From positions 806,001 to 870,000 of the forward strand of contig NZ_RJKQ01000001.1 in the NCBI RefSeq assembly GCF_003751845.1: 64,000 bases of DNA, read 5' to 3'. Of the stretch, positions 20,054 to 28,350 are shown piece after piece. The notes under the pieces were generated by a model. It was given only the letters and a program-made list of their open reading frames with translations. It did not search any database and was not told the DNA's origin. The stretch is from Enterobacter sp. BIGb0383. Lineage in GTDB: Bacteria > Pseudomonadota > Gammaproteobacteria > Enterobacterales > Enterobacteriaceae. Every line of letters begins with the position of its first letter. The stretch's first letter is position 1. The position numbers and the translations under genes are program-made.

Positions 20054-20147
20054 TATAATATTACAAGAAAAAACAATATCATCAGAGCCGTTAACCCTGT
20101 TGATGGAGGGGTTAATGTGCATTATGCATATCCGCCAGGGGATATGC
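20054..20147 (+). other. pdeR leader with promoter and two tandem stem-loops
   Basis: After the rnb terminator the gap to pdeR holds a perfect -10 TATAAT (20054-20059; no convincing -35) and then two consecutive inverted repeats. The first is TTAACCC/GGGTTAA (20091-20097 and 20109-20115). The second is GCATATCC/GGATATGC (20126-20133 and 20140-20147, six-base loop). The second ends 13 bases before the GGAG ribosome site of pdeR. A folded leader affecting translation is plausible but inferred. Confidence 0.5.
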
Positions 20148-20169
20148 GCCGGTAGGTTTGGGAGAAAAC

Positions 20170-22158
20170 ATGAACGTATCGCAGCAGCAGCATAGCCTGC
20201 TGTATCGCTATCCTGGCGCGGCCAGCCCTGCGTGGCGCTTAACGGCCGACAGCAATATTCTTTATCTCTCCTCCAGTGAAGATGCTGATATTCGCCAGTC
20301 GACCGTGCTGAGCCAGACTCAGGCTGCGCGGATCCGCGATATGACCGTGATTACCTCAAGCATTATGATGAATATCACCATCGACGGACAAAGTACCGCA
20401 GTGCATTTGATTGGCCGTAAAACCGGCCGTGAAGAGTGGGCGGGAACCGTCTCCTCCTGGAATGATACCCCCGCCGTCGCCCGCGAACTGGAACAGGGCC
20501 TGTCATTTGCCGAGCAGGTAGTGTCGGAAGCCAATTCCGTCATTGTGATTCTCGACCGCAAAGGCAATATTCAGCGCTTTAACCGTCTGAGTGAAGAGTA
20601 TACCGGGCGGCAGGAGCATGAGGTTATCGGCCAGAACGTCTTTAATTTATTTCTGACGCCCAGCGAAGCCGAAGCAGCCCAGAGCAATCTTATCGAACTC
20701 TTCCACAATGGCAGTGCCTATGAAGTTGAACGCTGGATCCAGACCCTGAAAGGCCAGCGCCTGTTTCTGTTTCGTAACCGTTTCATGCACAGTGGCAGCG
20801 GTAAAAATGAAATTTATCTGGTCTGTTCCGGGACGGATATCACCGAAGAGCGCTACGCCCAGGAGCGCCTGCGGGCGCTGGCCAATACCGACCCGATTAC
20901 CGGCTTACCCAACCGCAACGCCATCAATGAGCAGATCAACGCGGCGATTGCCTGTCGTGGCGACGGCCAGGTTGGCGTGATCTATCTCGATCTCGATAAT
21001 TTTAAGAAAATTAACGATGCCTACGGGCATATGCTGGGCGACCAGCTTCTGCAGGCCGTCTCTCTGACCATTCTTAGCTGCCTGGAAGAGAACCAGGTCC
21101 TGGCGCGTCTTGGCGGAGATGAGTTTGTGGTGATGGCAACCGACACCTCACAGGGATCGCTGGAGGCAACGGCATCGCGCATTCTTACCCGTCTGCGCGA
21201 ACCTTTTCGTATCGGTCCCATCGAGATATACACCGGCTGCTCTCTCGGCATCGCCCTCGCCCCTCAGCACGGTGAAGATTACGACAGCGTGATCCGCAGC
21301 GCGGATACCGCCATGTACTCCGCCAAAGAGAGCGGACGCGGTAAGTTCTGCGTCTTCTCGCCGGAGATGAATCAGCGCGTGTTTGAGTATCTGTGGCTCG
21401 ATACCAACCTGCGTAAGGCTCTGGCTAACGATCAGCTGGTGATTCATTATCAGCCCAAAATGAACTGGCGCGGCGAAGTCGCCAGCCTGGAAGCGCTGGT
21501 GCGCTGGCAGTCGCCGGAGCGCGGCCTGATCCCGCCGCTGGATTTTATTACCTATGCCGAAGAGTCCGGGCTAATCGTCCCGCTGGGCCGCTGGGTGATG
21601 CTGGATGTGGTGCGCCAGGTGGCGAAATGGCGCAAAAAAGGGATTAATCTGCGGGTGGCGGTCAACGTCTCGGCGCGGCAGCTGGCCGACCAGACCATTT
21701 TTAGCGATCTCAGGCAGGCGCTGAAAGACCTCGACTTTGAGTATTGCCCTATCGACGTGGAGCTGACCGAAAGCTGTCTGATTGAGAACGAAGAGCTGGC
21801 CCAGTCGGTGATCCAGCAGTTCAGCGATCTTGGCGCTCAGGTGCATCTGGATGACTTTGGCACCGGCTACTCTTCCCTGTCACAGCTGGCTCGCTTCCCC
21901 ATCGATGCCATTAAGCTCGATCAATCCTTTGTCCGCGATATCCATAAGCAGTCCGTTTCACAGTCGCTGGTGCGGGCGATTGTCGCCGTGGCACAGGCGC
22001 TGAATCTGCAGGTGATTGCCGAAGGCGTGGAGAGTGCGAAAGAGGATGCGTTTCTGATTAAAAATGGCGTTAACGAACGTCAGGGATTCCTGTTTGCTAA
22101 ACCGATGACGGCCAGCGCATTTGAACGCTGGTATCGACGCAGGCTGGCGCGGAAATGA
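20170..22158 (+). CDS. pdeR: Cyclic-di-GMP phosphodiesterase PdeR (PAS-GGDEF-EAL)
   Basis: 662-residue cytoplasmic protein. A PAS domain (about 105-225) precedes a GGDEF domain with an intact LGGDEF motif and an EAL domain with SLEALVRW, the metal site DDFGTGYSSL and ELTES. In E. coli PdeR (Gmr/YciR) hydrolyses c-di-GMP and acts as a trigger enzyme holding back DgcM and MlrA, controlling curli via csgD. The ATG is taken as the start because GGAG lies five bases before it; a TTG four codons upstream is unlikely. It is followed by yciZ. Confidence 0.95.
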   Translation: MNVSQQQHSLLYRYPGAASPAWRLTADSNILYLSSSEDADIRQSTVLSQTQAARIRDMTVITSSIMMNITIDGQSTAVHLIGRKTGREEWAGTVSSWNDTPAVARELEQGLSFAEQVVSEANSVIVILDRKGNIQRFNRLSEEYTGRQEHEVIGQNVFNLFLTPSEAEAAQSNLIELFHNGSAYEVERWIQTLKGQRLFLFRNRFMHSGSGKNEIYLVCSGTDITEERYAQERLRALANTDPITGLPNRNAINEQINAAIACRGDGQVGVIYLDLDNFKKINDAYGHMLGDQLLQAVSLTILSCLEENQVLARLGGDEFVVMATDTSQGSLEATASRILTRLREPFRIGPIEIYTGCSLGIALAPQHGEDYDSVIRSADTAMYSAKESGRGKFCVFSPEMNQRVFEYLWLDTNLRKALANDQLVIHYQPKMNWRGEVASLEALVRWQSPERGLIPPLDFITYAEESGLIVPLGRWVMLDVVRQVAKWRKKGINLRVAVNVSARQLADQTIFSDLRQALKDLDFEYCPIDVELTESCLIENEELAQSVIQQFSDLGAQVHLDDFGTGYSSLSQLARFPIDAIKLDQSFVRDIHKQSVSQSLVRAIVAVAQALNLQVIAEGVESAKEDAFLIKNGVNERQGFLFAKPMTASAFERWYRRRLARK

Positions 22159-22289
22159 CCTGAACGCGGCGCATAAGCTTAGCAATATCTGCGCATTGGT
22201 TTTCTCGGCAACGGGTGTTACTTTTTCACTTCTCTTTTGCCGCCATTTTTTGCATCATCTATCCGCAAACCTAAAATAAGGATGACACT

Positions 22290-22472
22290 ATGTCCGAACT
22301 GAATGCGAGCCATCTGGCGCAGCGTATTGATACGGTGCTGGATATTCTGGTCGCCGGTGACTATCACTCTGCCATCCATAACCTGGAAATTCTTAAAGCG
22401 GAACTGCTGGAGCGCGCCAGTGCGGATAAACCGCAGACGGCAAGCTCGCCAAAGTCGCCCTGGGAAATTTGA
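22290..22472 (+). CDS. yciZ: Small conserved protein YciZ
   Basis: 60-residue soluble protein, almost identical in its core ([20 protein letters not shown]) to K-12 YciZ and ending in the conserved PWEI. Function unknown. The upstream AATAAGGATG gives a good ribosome site. A hairpin-plus-T terminator follows, so it is probably expressed separately from yciT. Confidence 0.88.
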   Translation: MSELNASHLAQRIDTVLDILVAGDYHSAIHNLEILKAELLERASADKPQTASSPKSPWEI

Positions 22473-22516
22473 CTCGCCGCCTGTTCGCGCTGCAAACAGG
22501 CCATTGACTACAGGAT

Positions 22517-22541
22517 ACGGCAGCGATGCCGTTAATTTTTT
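22517..22541 (+). terminator. Intrinsic terminator between yciZ and yciT
   Basis: Stem ACGGCA-GCGA-TGCCGT followed by TAATTTTTT; it ends seven bases before the yciT start codon. Confidence 0.7.
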
Positions 22542-22547
22542 GCTGAT

Positions 22548-23297
22548 ATGAATCCCCGACAACAACACATCTTACAGGTCGTTATCGACAAAGGCCGCAC
22601 CAGCGTTGCCGACCTTGCCCGACTGACCGGCGTCTCAGAAGTCACCATTCGACAGGACCTTAATCTGCTGGAAAAACAGAGTTACCTGCGCCGCGCCCAC
22701 GGTTTTGCCGTGCCGCTGGACAGTGACGATGTGGAAACGCGGATGCTGAACAACTATCCCCTGAAGCGCGAACTGGCGCAGTTCGCCGCCTCGCTGGTGC
22801 AGAACGGTGAAACGGTCTTTATCGAGAATGGCAGCAGTAACGCCCTGCTGGCACGCACACTGGCCGATCAGAAGGACGTGACCATTATTACCGTCAGCAG
22901 CTACATTGCACATCTGCTGAAAGACACCCGCTGTGAAGTGATTCTGCTCGGGGGCATCTACCAGAAGAAAAGCGAAAGTATGGTCGGCCCCCTGACGCGC
23001 CTGTTTATTGAGCAGGTTCACTTTAGCAAAGCCTTTATCGGTATCGACGGCTGGCTGCCTGAAACCGGGTTTACCGGTCGCGATATGATGCGCGCCGACG
23101 TGGTCAACGCGGTGCTGGCGAAAAGCAGCGACGCTATCGTGCTGACCGACAGCTCAAAGTTTGGGGCCGTTCATCCCTACACGCTCGGCCCGCTGTCGCA
23201 GTTCCAGCGGGTGATTACCGACGAGGGCCTCAGCGCCGCCAGTCAGCTGCAGCTGGAGCAGGCCGGGCTGCAGGTTGATATCGTTAAGCGACCGTAG
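22548..23297 (+). CDS. yciT: DeoR-family transcriptional regulator YciT
   Basis: 249 residues. N-terminal DeoR helix-turn-helix ([30 protein letters not shown], key residues S-E-V-T-I-R-Q-D-L; about 17-46) and a C-terminal sugar-phosphate-sensing (ribose-isomerase-like) domain with ENGSSN and DSSKFG. K-12 YciT has been described as a regulator of osmolarity-related genes; osmB lies downstream here as in K-12. No ribosome site precedes the ATG; a terminator hairpin is there instead. Confidence 0.92.
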   Translation: MNPRQQHILQVVIDKGRTSVADLARLTGVSEVTIRQDLNLLEKQSYLRRAHGFAVPLDSDDVETRMLNNYPLKRELAQFAASLVQNGETVFIENGSSNALLARTLADQKDVTIITVSSYIAHLLKDTRCEVILLGGIYQKKSESMVGPLTRLFIEQVHFSKAFIGIDGWLPETGFTGRDMMRADVVNAVLAKSSDAIVLTDSSKFGAVHPYTLGPLSQFQRVITDEGLSAASQLQLEQAGLQVDIVKRP

Positions 23298-23307
23298 CCG
23301 ATCGCCT

Positions 23308-23332
23308 TCAGGCCAGGGCACACCTGGCCTGA
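23308..23332 (+). terminator. Hairpin downstream of yciT
   Basis: Perfect ten-base stem TCAGGCCAGG / CCTGGCCTGA with a five-base loop, then a T/C-rich tail rather than a pure T run. Confidence 0.6.
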
Positions 23333-23489
23333 GCCTCTCTTCTCTGAGATATTTCCGACCGCCAATTAAGACTTTTTACCTGTCTGTTCAACGGCAAAAA
23401 CCTAGAATAACGGTTAGCGATAACAACAGGACGTCACTATCACTTGCGTGATTTCAGTAACACCTGCGCAACACCCTTTCATGGAAACG

Positions 23490-23498
23490 CTATACTTA
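23490..23498 (+). promoter_or_regulatory. Sigma-S type -10 element of osmB
   Basis: CTATACTTA, matching the RpoS-preferred -10 with C at -13, lies 41 bases before the osmB start, as at the known stationary-phase/osmotic promoter of K-12 osmB. Confidence 0.65.
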
Positions 23499-23538
23499 TA
23501 GAGTACGTCTTCCGTGAATCTATTATTCAGGAGAAAGT

Positions 23539-23760
23539 ATGATGAATTTAACAAGTAAAAAAATGGCGACCGCCCTGCTGGCAGTCACATTAGCAATGTC
23601 TCTGAGCGCCTGCTCTAACTGGTCTAAGCGCGATCGCAACACCGCTATCGGCGCAGGTGCCGGTGCACTTGGCGGCGCGGTACTGACTAACGGTAGCGGT
23701 CTGGGTACGCTCGGCGGTGCCGCAGTCGGCGGTATTATCGGTCATCAGGTAGGTAAGTAA
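23539..23760 (+). CDS. osmB: Osmotically inducible lipoprotein OsmB
   Basis: 73-residue outer-membrane lipoprotein induced by high osmolarity and stationary phase. Signal peptide with lipobox LSAC (lipidated cysteine near residue 25), then SNWSKRDRNTAIGAGAGALGG and a glycine-rich glycine-zipper C-terminus (GTLGGAAVGGIIGHQVGK). AGGAG five bases before the first of two adjacent ATG codons fixes the start. Confidence 0.96.
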   Translation: MMNLTSKKMATALLAVTLAMSLSACSNWSKRDRNTAIGAGAGALGGAVLTNGSGLGTLGGAAVGGIIGHQVGK

Positions 23761-23826
23761 TAACGCTACAGCATTACGGCTCAGAATAACGATAAATTCT
23801 TCTTTTTCCAGGTCTGAAAATAATAG

Positions 23827-23858
23827 AAAGGCCACGTTTGAAAACGTGGCCTTTGTGT
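23827..23858 (+). terminator. Bidirectional terminator between osmB and yciH
   Basis: Thirteen-base stem AAAGGCCACGTTT / AAACGTGGCCTTT; A and T flanks allow use on both strands by the convergent genes. Confidence 0.88.
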
Positions 23859-23871
23859 TTTGCTGAGGCAT

Positions 23872-24198
23872 TCACCCCCCGGCTAATTTGACCTTCATCC
23901 CTTTCGCTTCCAGCAACGACTTAATCAAATCCCGCTTATCGCCCTGAATCTCAATAACGCCGTCTTTCACCGCACCGCCACAGCCGCACTTCTTCTTCAG
24001 TTCGGCGGCAAGCGTCGCCAGAGTCGCATCATCGGCATCAATACCGGTAATCAGGCACACGCCCTTGCCCTTTCGGCCGCTGGTCTGACGCTGGATACGT
24101 ACAATCCCGTCGCCCTTCGGCCGCTCGACAGCCGCTTTGGGCTCGTCAATGCGACCGCTTTCGGTGGAGTAGACCAGACGGCTGTTGTTATCGGCCAT
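23872..24198 (-). CDS. yciH: YciH, SUI1/eIF1-like protein
   Basis: 108-residue homologue of eukaryotic initiation factor 1 (SUI1 domain, about residues 28-105, with GRKGKGVCLITG and KKKCGCGGAVKDG). In E. coli it is reported to influence start-site fidelity and stress translation, not to be essential. Its ATG overlaps the TAA of pyrF by one base, so the two are co-translated. Confidence 0.95.
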   Translation of the reverse strand: MADNNSRLVYSTESGRIDEPKAAVERPKGDGIVRIQRQTSGRKGKGVCLITGIDADDATLATLAAELKKKCGCGGAVKDGVIEIQGDKRDLIKSLLEAKGMKVKLAGG

Positions 24199-24935
24199 TA
24201 TGCCTCCATGCCCAGCGTGGCGTTAATCGCCTGCAGAGTCTGTGCAGGATGCGCGGACTGGGTAATAGGACGCCCGATCACCATATAGTCGACGCCTGCC
24301 GCCTGCGCCTGCTCCGGGGTCATAATCCTGCGCTGATCGCCTGCATCACTGCCCGCTGGACGAATACCCGGCGTGACCAGCTTAAATGCCTGTCCCAGCG
24401 TCTGCTTAAAGTGTACCGCTTCCTGCGCGGAGCAGACCACGCCGTCCAGCCCGCACTGCTGCGTCAGACGCGCCAGTTTTTCCGCATACTGAGCAGGTGA
24501 CAGTGTCACACCAAGGTCCAGCAGGTCGCTGGCTTCCATACTGGTCAGTACCGTGACCGCAATCAGCAGCGGCGCATCTTTGCCATACGGCAACAGCGCT
24601 TCGCGTGCAGCGGTCATCATCCGTGCCCCGCCCGAGGCGTGGACGTTAACCATCCATACGCCCAGCTCTGCGGCCGCAGCGACGGCGTGTGCAGCCGTAT
24701 TGGGAATATCGTGAAATTTCAGGTCGAGGAATACGTCAAAACCGCGTTGATGCAGGTCACGGACCAGCTGCGGGCCAAACAGGGTAAACATCTCTTTGCC
24801 GACTTTCAGTCGGCATGTACGCGGGTCGATACCGTCAACAAAGGCCAGCGCCTTGTCGCGGTCGGCGTAATCAAGGGCCACAACAATCGGAGAGTGCGTT
24901 GTAGCGCGGGATGGGGATATTGCAACAGACGTCAT
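24198..24935 (-). CDS. pyrF: Orotidine-5'-phosphate decarboxylase
   Basis: Converts OMP to UMP, the last step of de novo pyrimidine synthesis. 245-residue TIM barrel with the catalytic Asp-Lys-Asp array in [11 protein letters not shown] and the phosphate-binding PGIRPAG near the C-terminus. It lies 189 bases after lapB on the same strand; that gap carries the inverted repeat CTTTAGT/ACTAAAG (25086-25107), perhaps part of a pyrF promoter. Confidence 0.97.
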   Translation of the reverse strand: MTSVAISPSRATTHSPIVVALDYADRDKALAFVDGIDPRTCRLKVGKEMFTLFGPQLVRDLHQRGFDVFLDLKFHDIPNTAAHAVAAAAELGVWMVNVHASGGARMMTAAREALLPYGKDAPLLIAVTVLTSMEASDLLDLGVTLSPAQYAEKLARLTQQCGLDGVVCSAQEAVHFKQTLGQAFKLVTPGIRPAGSDAGDQRRIMTPEQAQAAGVDYMVIGRPITQSAHPAQTLQAINATLGMEA

Positions 24936-25124
24936 GACCAGACCTTCTTAGCGGTGAATGCCGGTGGCGGCGTAAAAAAGGTAAACGGGCAGCATTCTAC
25001 CTGCGGGACCCACAAATTAACAGCGGCCATTTCGCCCCTGCCGGACACCCCGGGCACGATGCCGGAAGCCTTCTTTCGGCCGGTCCTTTAGTATGTTGTA
25101 ACTAAAGCGCAGCCTTTTTAAAAA

Positions 25125-26294
25125 TTACTGGCCATCAAGACCGCGAATCGGCTTCACCGTCGACCAGGCGCGGCAGGACGGACAGTGCCAGTAGAGGCTA
25201 TGGGCGGTAAACCCGCATTTCAGGCAGCGATAGCGCGGCTTATTGCGCACCTGTTCGCCGACCATATCGCGCAGCACCATCAGGCTCTCTTTTGCTCGCC
25301 CTTCTTCCGCTTCGTGCAGATGGTAGTCCATCAGCTTGTGGAATACCCGCATGGTGGGATGACGCTGGAGCTGTCGGGTGACGTACAGCTGCGCGCTGTC
25401 CTGCCCTTCGTGCTGCTCCATCAAATCGGCCAGCAGTAAATCGGCCACCGCGCCGGTGTTCTGTTCAACGCAGCGGCGTAAGAACGCTTCCCACTCGTCG
25501 AGTTTATCCAGCTTCTGGTAGCAGGTTTGCAGCATATCCAGGGTTTCACTGACCAGCTCTTTATCCTGATCGATCACCCGCATCAGACTCTCTACCGCTT
25601 TGGCGTACTCGCCTTTCTCAATCAGGACGCGGCCCATCATGATAGAGATACGTGCGCTGTCGCGGTCGGCGGCGGCGCCTTTTTTCAGCAGCGAGATGGC
25701 CTTTTCCATTTCGCCGTTGCCCATCTGCTGCAGGGCCAGCTCACAGTAGAAATGGGCAATTTCGCCACGCTGTTTCTCTTTGCCCAGCTTCACCAGGCGT
25801 TCGGCAACATCGATAGCCTTCTGCCAGTCGCTGGTTGCCTGATAGATCTGCAGAAGCTGCTGCAGCGCGCCCACGCGGAAATCCGTTTCATCCACCAGCT
25901 GGCTGAACATATCTTCGGCACGATCGTACATGCCCGCGGCCATATAGTCGCGGCCAAGCTGCTGGATAGCCAGCAGCCGCTGATCGTAGGTCAGAGAAGC
26001 GCTCTCCATCAGGGATTGATGAAGGCGAATAGCGCGATCGACTTCGCCGCGTGAACGGAACAGATTCCCGAGGGTAAGATGGGCCTCAACGGTGCTGGTG
26101 TCCTCTTTCAGCATGTCGAGGAACAGATCCACCGCTTTGTCCTGTTGGTTGCTTAACAGGAAGTTAACCCCGGCCACGTAGTCACGCGACAGGCGGTTCG
26201 CCTCTTCCTGTTTAGACTGTTGTGCACTCCTGCGTCCCATATACCAGCCATACGCGGCCGCTACGGGCAAAAGCAGAAACAGCAACTCCAGCAT
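25125..26294 (-). CDS. lapB: LapB (YciM), LPS assembly regulator
   Basis: Membrane-anchored TPR protein that, with FtsH, controls LpxC turnover and so LPS synthesis; essential in E. coli. 389 residues: an N-terminal transmembrane anchor (LLFLLLPVAAAYGWYMG), tetratricopeptide repeats (about 35-340) and a C-terminal rubredoxin-like iron site with two CxxC pairs (CLKCG and CPSC). Located six bases downstream of lapA. Confidence 0.97.
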   Translation of the reverse strand: MLELLFLLLPVAAAYGWYMGRRSAQQSKQEEANRLSRDYVAGVNFLLSNQQDKAVDLFLDMLKEDTSTVEAHLTLGNLFRSRGEVDRAIRLHQSLMESASLTYDQRLLAIQQLGRDYMAAGMYDRAEDMFSQLVDETDFRVGALQQLLQIYQATSDWQKAIDVAERLVKLGKEKQRGEIAHFYCELALQQMGNGEMEKAISLLKKGAAADRDSARISIMMGRVLIEKGEYAKAVESLMRVIDQDKELVSETLDMLQTCYQKLDKLDEWEAFLRRCVEQNTGAVADLLLADLMEQHEGQDSAQLYVTRQLQRHPTMRVFHKLMDYHLHEAEEGRAKESLMVLRDMVGEQVRNKPRYRCLKCGFTAHSLYWHCPSCRAWSTVKPIRGLDGQ

Positions 26295-26300
26295 AGAATA

Positions 26301-26609
26301 TTATTCCTTTACCAACGGCACACCCGGACCCGCCGGTGTCTCAGATGCCGGGGCAATCTGGTGCTCCAGACGTTTGATCTTACGATCGGCCCGCGCCAGT
26401 TTCACGCGCAGACGCAGCCAGAACAGGCCGCAAATCAGCCAGCCAATGGCAAAGCCCGCGGCAAATAGTACGGCAAGCAGCGTGGAGATACGGAATTCGC
26501 CCTGCGCCAGCAGATAGTTGAAGGTGACCAGCTGGTCGTTTTGCGCCCCGAGCGTTACCGAGACAACGAATATCGCTAATACCAGTAAGAAAATAAGTAA
26601 ATATTTCAC
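26301..26609 (-). CDS. lapA: LapA (YciS), LPS assembly protein A
   Basis: 102-residue inner-membrane protein with two transmembrane helices (YLLIFLLVLAIFVVSVTLGA and ISTLLAVLFAAGFAIGWLIC) and a basic cytoplasmic coiled-coil tail (LRVKLARADRKIKRLEHQI). Partner of LapB in LPS homeostasis. First of the lapA-lapB pair; a heat-shock promoter is known in K-12 but I cannot define one here. Confidence 0.95.
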   Translation of the reverse strand: MKYLLIFLLVLAIFVVSVTLGAQNDQLVTFNYLLAQGEFRISTLLAVLFAAGFAIGWLICGLFWLRLRVKLARADRKIKRLEHQIAPASETPAGPGVPLVKE

Positions 26610-26760
26610 ATTACGTCCCGTTATGTGGTGTGAGCGAGTAAATACTACCCAATTGCCCGCTTCCAGCCCTATAAATTACCATTATCGTGACCTCGACGAA
26701 ATGGAAAAACATCGAGCCAGTTGTGGATCTAAGGGCGGAAGCACCGAAAATCAACCCGTT

Positions 26761-27525
26761 CTAGCTTTCCTGCTCGCGCTGCTCGATTTCCTGTCTCTCT
26801 TCATGCGGCGGTGCCAGCGGTCCGCAGAGGCGCTGCGCCAGCCAGCAGGCCAGCGTGACCAGCAGCCAGGAGATCAGCGTGGCGACAACCAGATCGCGCG
26901 GCCAGTGCATGCCCAGCAGCAACCGGCTACCCATCACGGCCGTCGCCCACACCAGCAGAATCGCAATGGTAAAGGTGCGGCGTCGCGGCCACAGTAATCC
27001 GACGGCCAGCAGCCCCCAACTGGCGGCAAACATGGTATGCCCGGATGGAAACGCGAAGCCGGTTTCTTTCTGCCAGTGTTTACGCAAGAATGCCGGGATA
27101 TCCTGTTGTTCCGCAAGCTGTTCTTTAACCAGATGACCGCGATCTTTACGCTTTAAAGTGTAGAACTCATCGACGGGTATCTGGTGGTTTTTTTCCAGCC
27201 AGATAACGAAAGGACGCGGCTCCTGGACCCGCTCTTTGACCCAGGATTTGACGCCCTGTCCCGCCAGGATCGCCACCCCGAGGATCGCAAACAGCATCAG
27301 CGCCGCCTTCAGACGAAAACGCAGGCACCAGAGGAACCAGCCGCAGAGGATGACGTGGGTAATAATGCCCCAGGGCTGAGTGACCGTTTCGGTGACCCAG
27401 TACAGGCTTTTTAGCCACAGGCCGCTGTTTCCGGGCTGCCACATCCAGCCGGAAAGCCAGACGGCAACGGGCATAATCAATAACAGTCCGGCACCCACGG
27501 CGGTACGTTTCGCAATCGACAGCAT
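26761..27525 (-). CDS. pgpB: Phosphatidylglycerophosphatase B / undecaprenyl-diphosphate phosphatase
   Basis: Inner-membrane PAP2 phosphatase acting on phosphatidylglycerol phosphate and C55-PP on the periplasmic side. The 254 residues carry the three PAP2 motifs: KSWVKERVQEPRP, PSGHT and SRLLLGMHWPRD, between hydrophobic helices. The start is set at 27525 because AGGAG precedes it; a frame opening 45 bases upstream lacks a ribosome site. The C-terminal tail EIEQREQES matches the K-12 protein. Confidence 0.95.
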   Translation of the reverse strand: MLSIAKRTAVGAGLLLIMPVAVWLSGWMWQPGNSGLWLKSLYWVTETVTQPWGIITHVILCGWFLWCLRFRLKAALMLFAILGVAILAGQGVKSWVKERVQEPRPFVIWLEKNHQIPVDEFYTLKRKDRGHLVKEQLAEQQDIPAFLRKHWQKETGFAFPSGHTMFAASWGLLAVGLLWPRRRTFTIAILLVWATAVMGSRLLLGMHWPRDLVVATLISWLLVTLACWLAQRLCGPLAPPHEERQEIEQREQES

Positions 27526-27710
27526 TTTCTCTCCTTTCGCGTTTAGCGCCCCATCATAGACGAAAAGCACGGATTCGGGAAAAGTGGCGTATTTTGTGCG
27601 TTTTAGCGCGCCACGACTCTGCGGCCATTAGGCGTTATCCGCCGCCCTGTGGCAAAATAGGCGAATAACAGAGGGCACGCGTTATGTGCCCGCATAATCT
27701 GGAGATTCAC

Positions 27711-28301
27711 ATGCAGCTAAAACGAGTGGCAGAAGCCAAACTGCCCACCCCCTGGGGTGATTTTGTGATGGTGGGTTTTGAAGAACTGGCCACCGGGCAT
27801 GACCATGCCGCGCTGGTATTCGGGGATATTTCAGGCTCCACGCCCGTGCTGGCACGCGTCCATTCCGAGTGTCTGACCGGCGATGCCCTGTTCAGCCTGC
27901 GCTGCGACTGCGGTTTCCAGCTTGAAGCTGCCCTGACGCATATTGCCGAAGAGGGTCGCGGTATCCTGCTCTATCACCGTCAGGAAGGCCGCAATATCGG
28001 TCTGCTGAATAAGATCCGCGCCTATGCGCTGCAGGATCAGGGCTACGATACGGTAGAAGCCAACCACCAGCTCGGCTTTGCCGCTGACGAGCGTGACTTC
28101 ACCCTGTGCGCGGATATGTTCAAGCTGCTGGGCGTTGATGAGGTCCGTCTGCTGACCAATAACCCGAAAAAGGTCGAGATCCTGACCGAAGCGGGGATCA
28201 ATATCGTTGAGCGCGTGCCGCTGATTGTCGGGCGAAATCCGAAAAATGCCCACTATCTGGATACTAAAGCCGCCAAGATGGGCCATCTGCTGGGTAATTA
28301 A
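27711..28301 (+). CDS. ribA: GTP cyclohydrolase II
   Basis: First committed step of riboflavin synthesis: GTP to diaminohydroxyribosylamino-pyrimidinone phosphate, formate and pyrophosphate. 196 residues with zinc-binding cysteines in [19 protein letters not shown] (Cys54, 65 and 67 in K-12 numbering) and the GTP-binding region RQEGRNIGL. The start has a GGAG site (TCTGGAGATTCAC-ATG). Convergent with acnA. Confidence 0.97.
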   Translation: MQLKRVAEAKLPTPWGDFVMVGFEELATGHDHAALVFGDISGSTPVLARVHSECLTGDALFSLRCDCGFQLEAALTHIAEEGRGILLYHRQEGRNIGLLNKIRAYALQDQGYDTVEANHQLGFAADERDFTLCADMFKLLGVDEVRLLTNNPKKVEILTEAGINIVERVPLIVGRNPKNAHYLDTKAAKMGHLLGN

Positions 28302-28316
28302 TCCCGCCGGTTGGCA

Positions 28317-28349
28317 AAAAAGGCCTGCAGTCACCTGCAGGCCTTTTTT
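28317..28349 (+). terminator. Bidirectional terminator between ribA and acnA
   Basis: Stem AGGCCTGCAG / CTGCAGGCCT with a four-base loop and A/T runs on both sides; serves ribA and the convergent acnA. Confidence 0.9.
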
Positions 28350-28350
28350 A

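Noticed and set aside
20126-20170. c-di-GMP riboswitch before pdeR
   Set aside because: The leader is too short and lacks the conserved GEMM core; only simple stem-loops are present.
20010-20195. 61-codon frame in the pdeR leader
   Set aside because: No Shine-Dalgarno sequence and overlaps the pdeR start; the stem-loops explain the region better.
21100-21500. Degenerate GGDEF or EAL in PdeR
   Set aside because: Both motifs (GGDEF and EAL) and the DDFGTGYSSL metal site are intact, so there is no evidence of catalytic loss.
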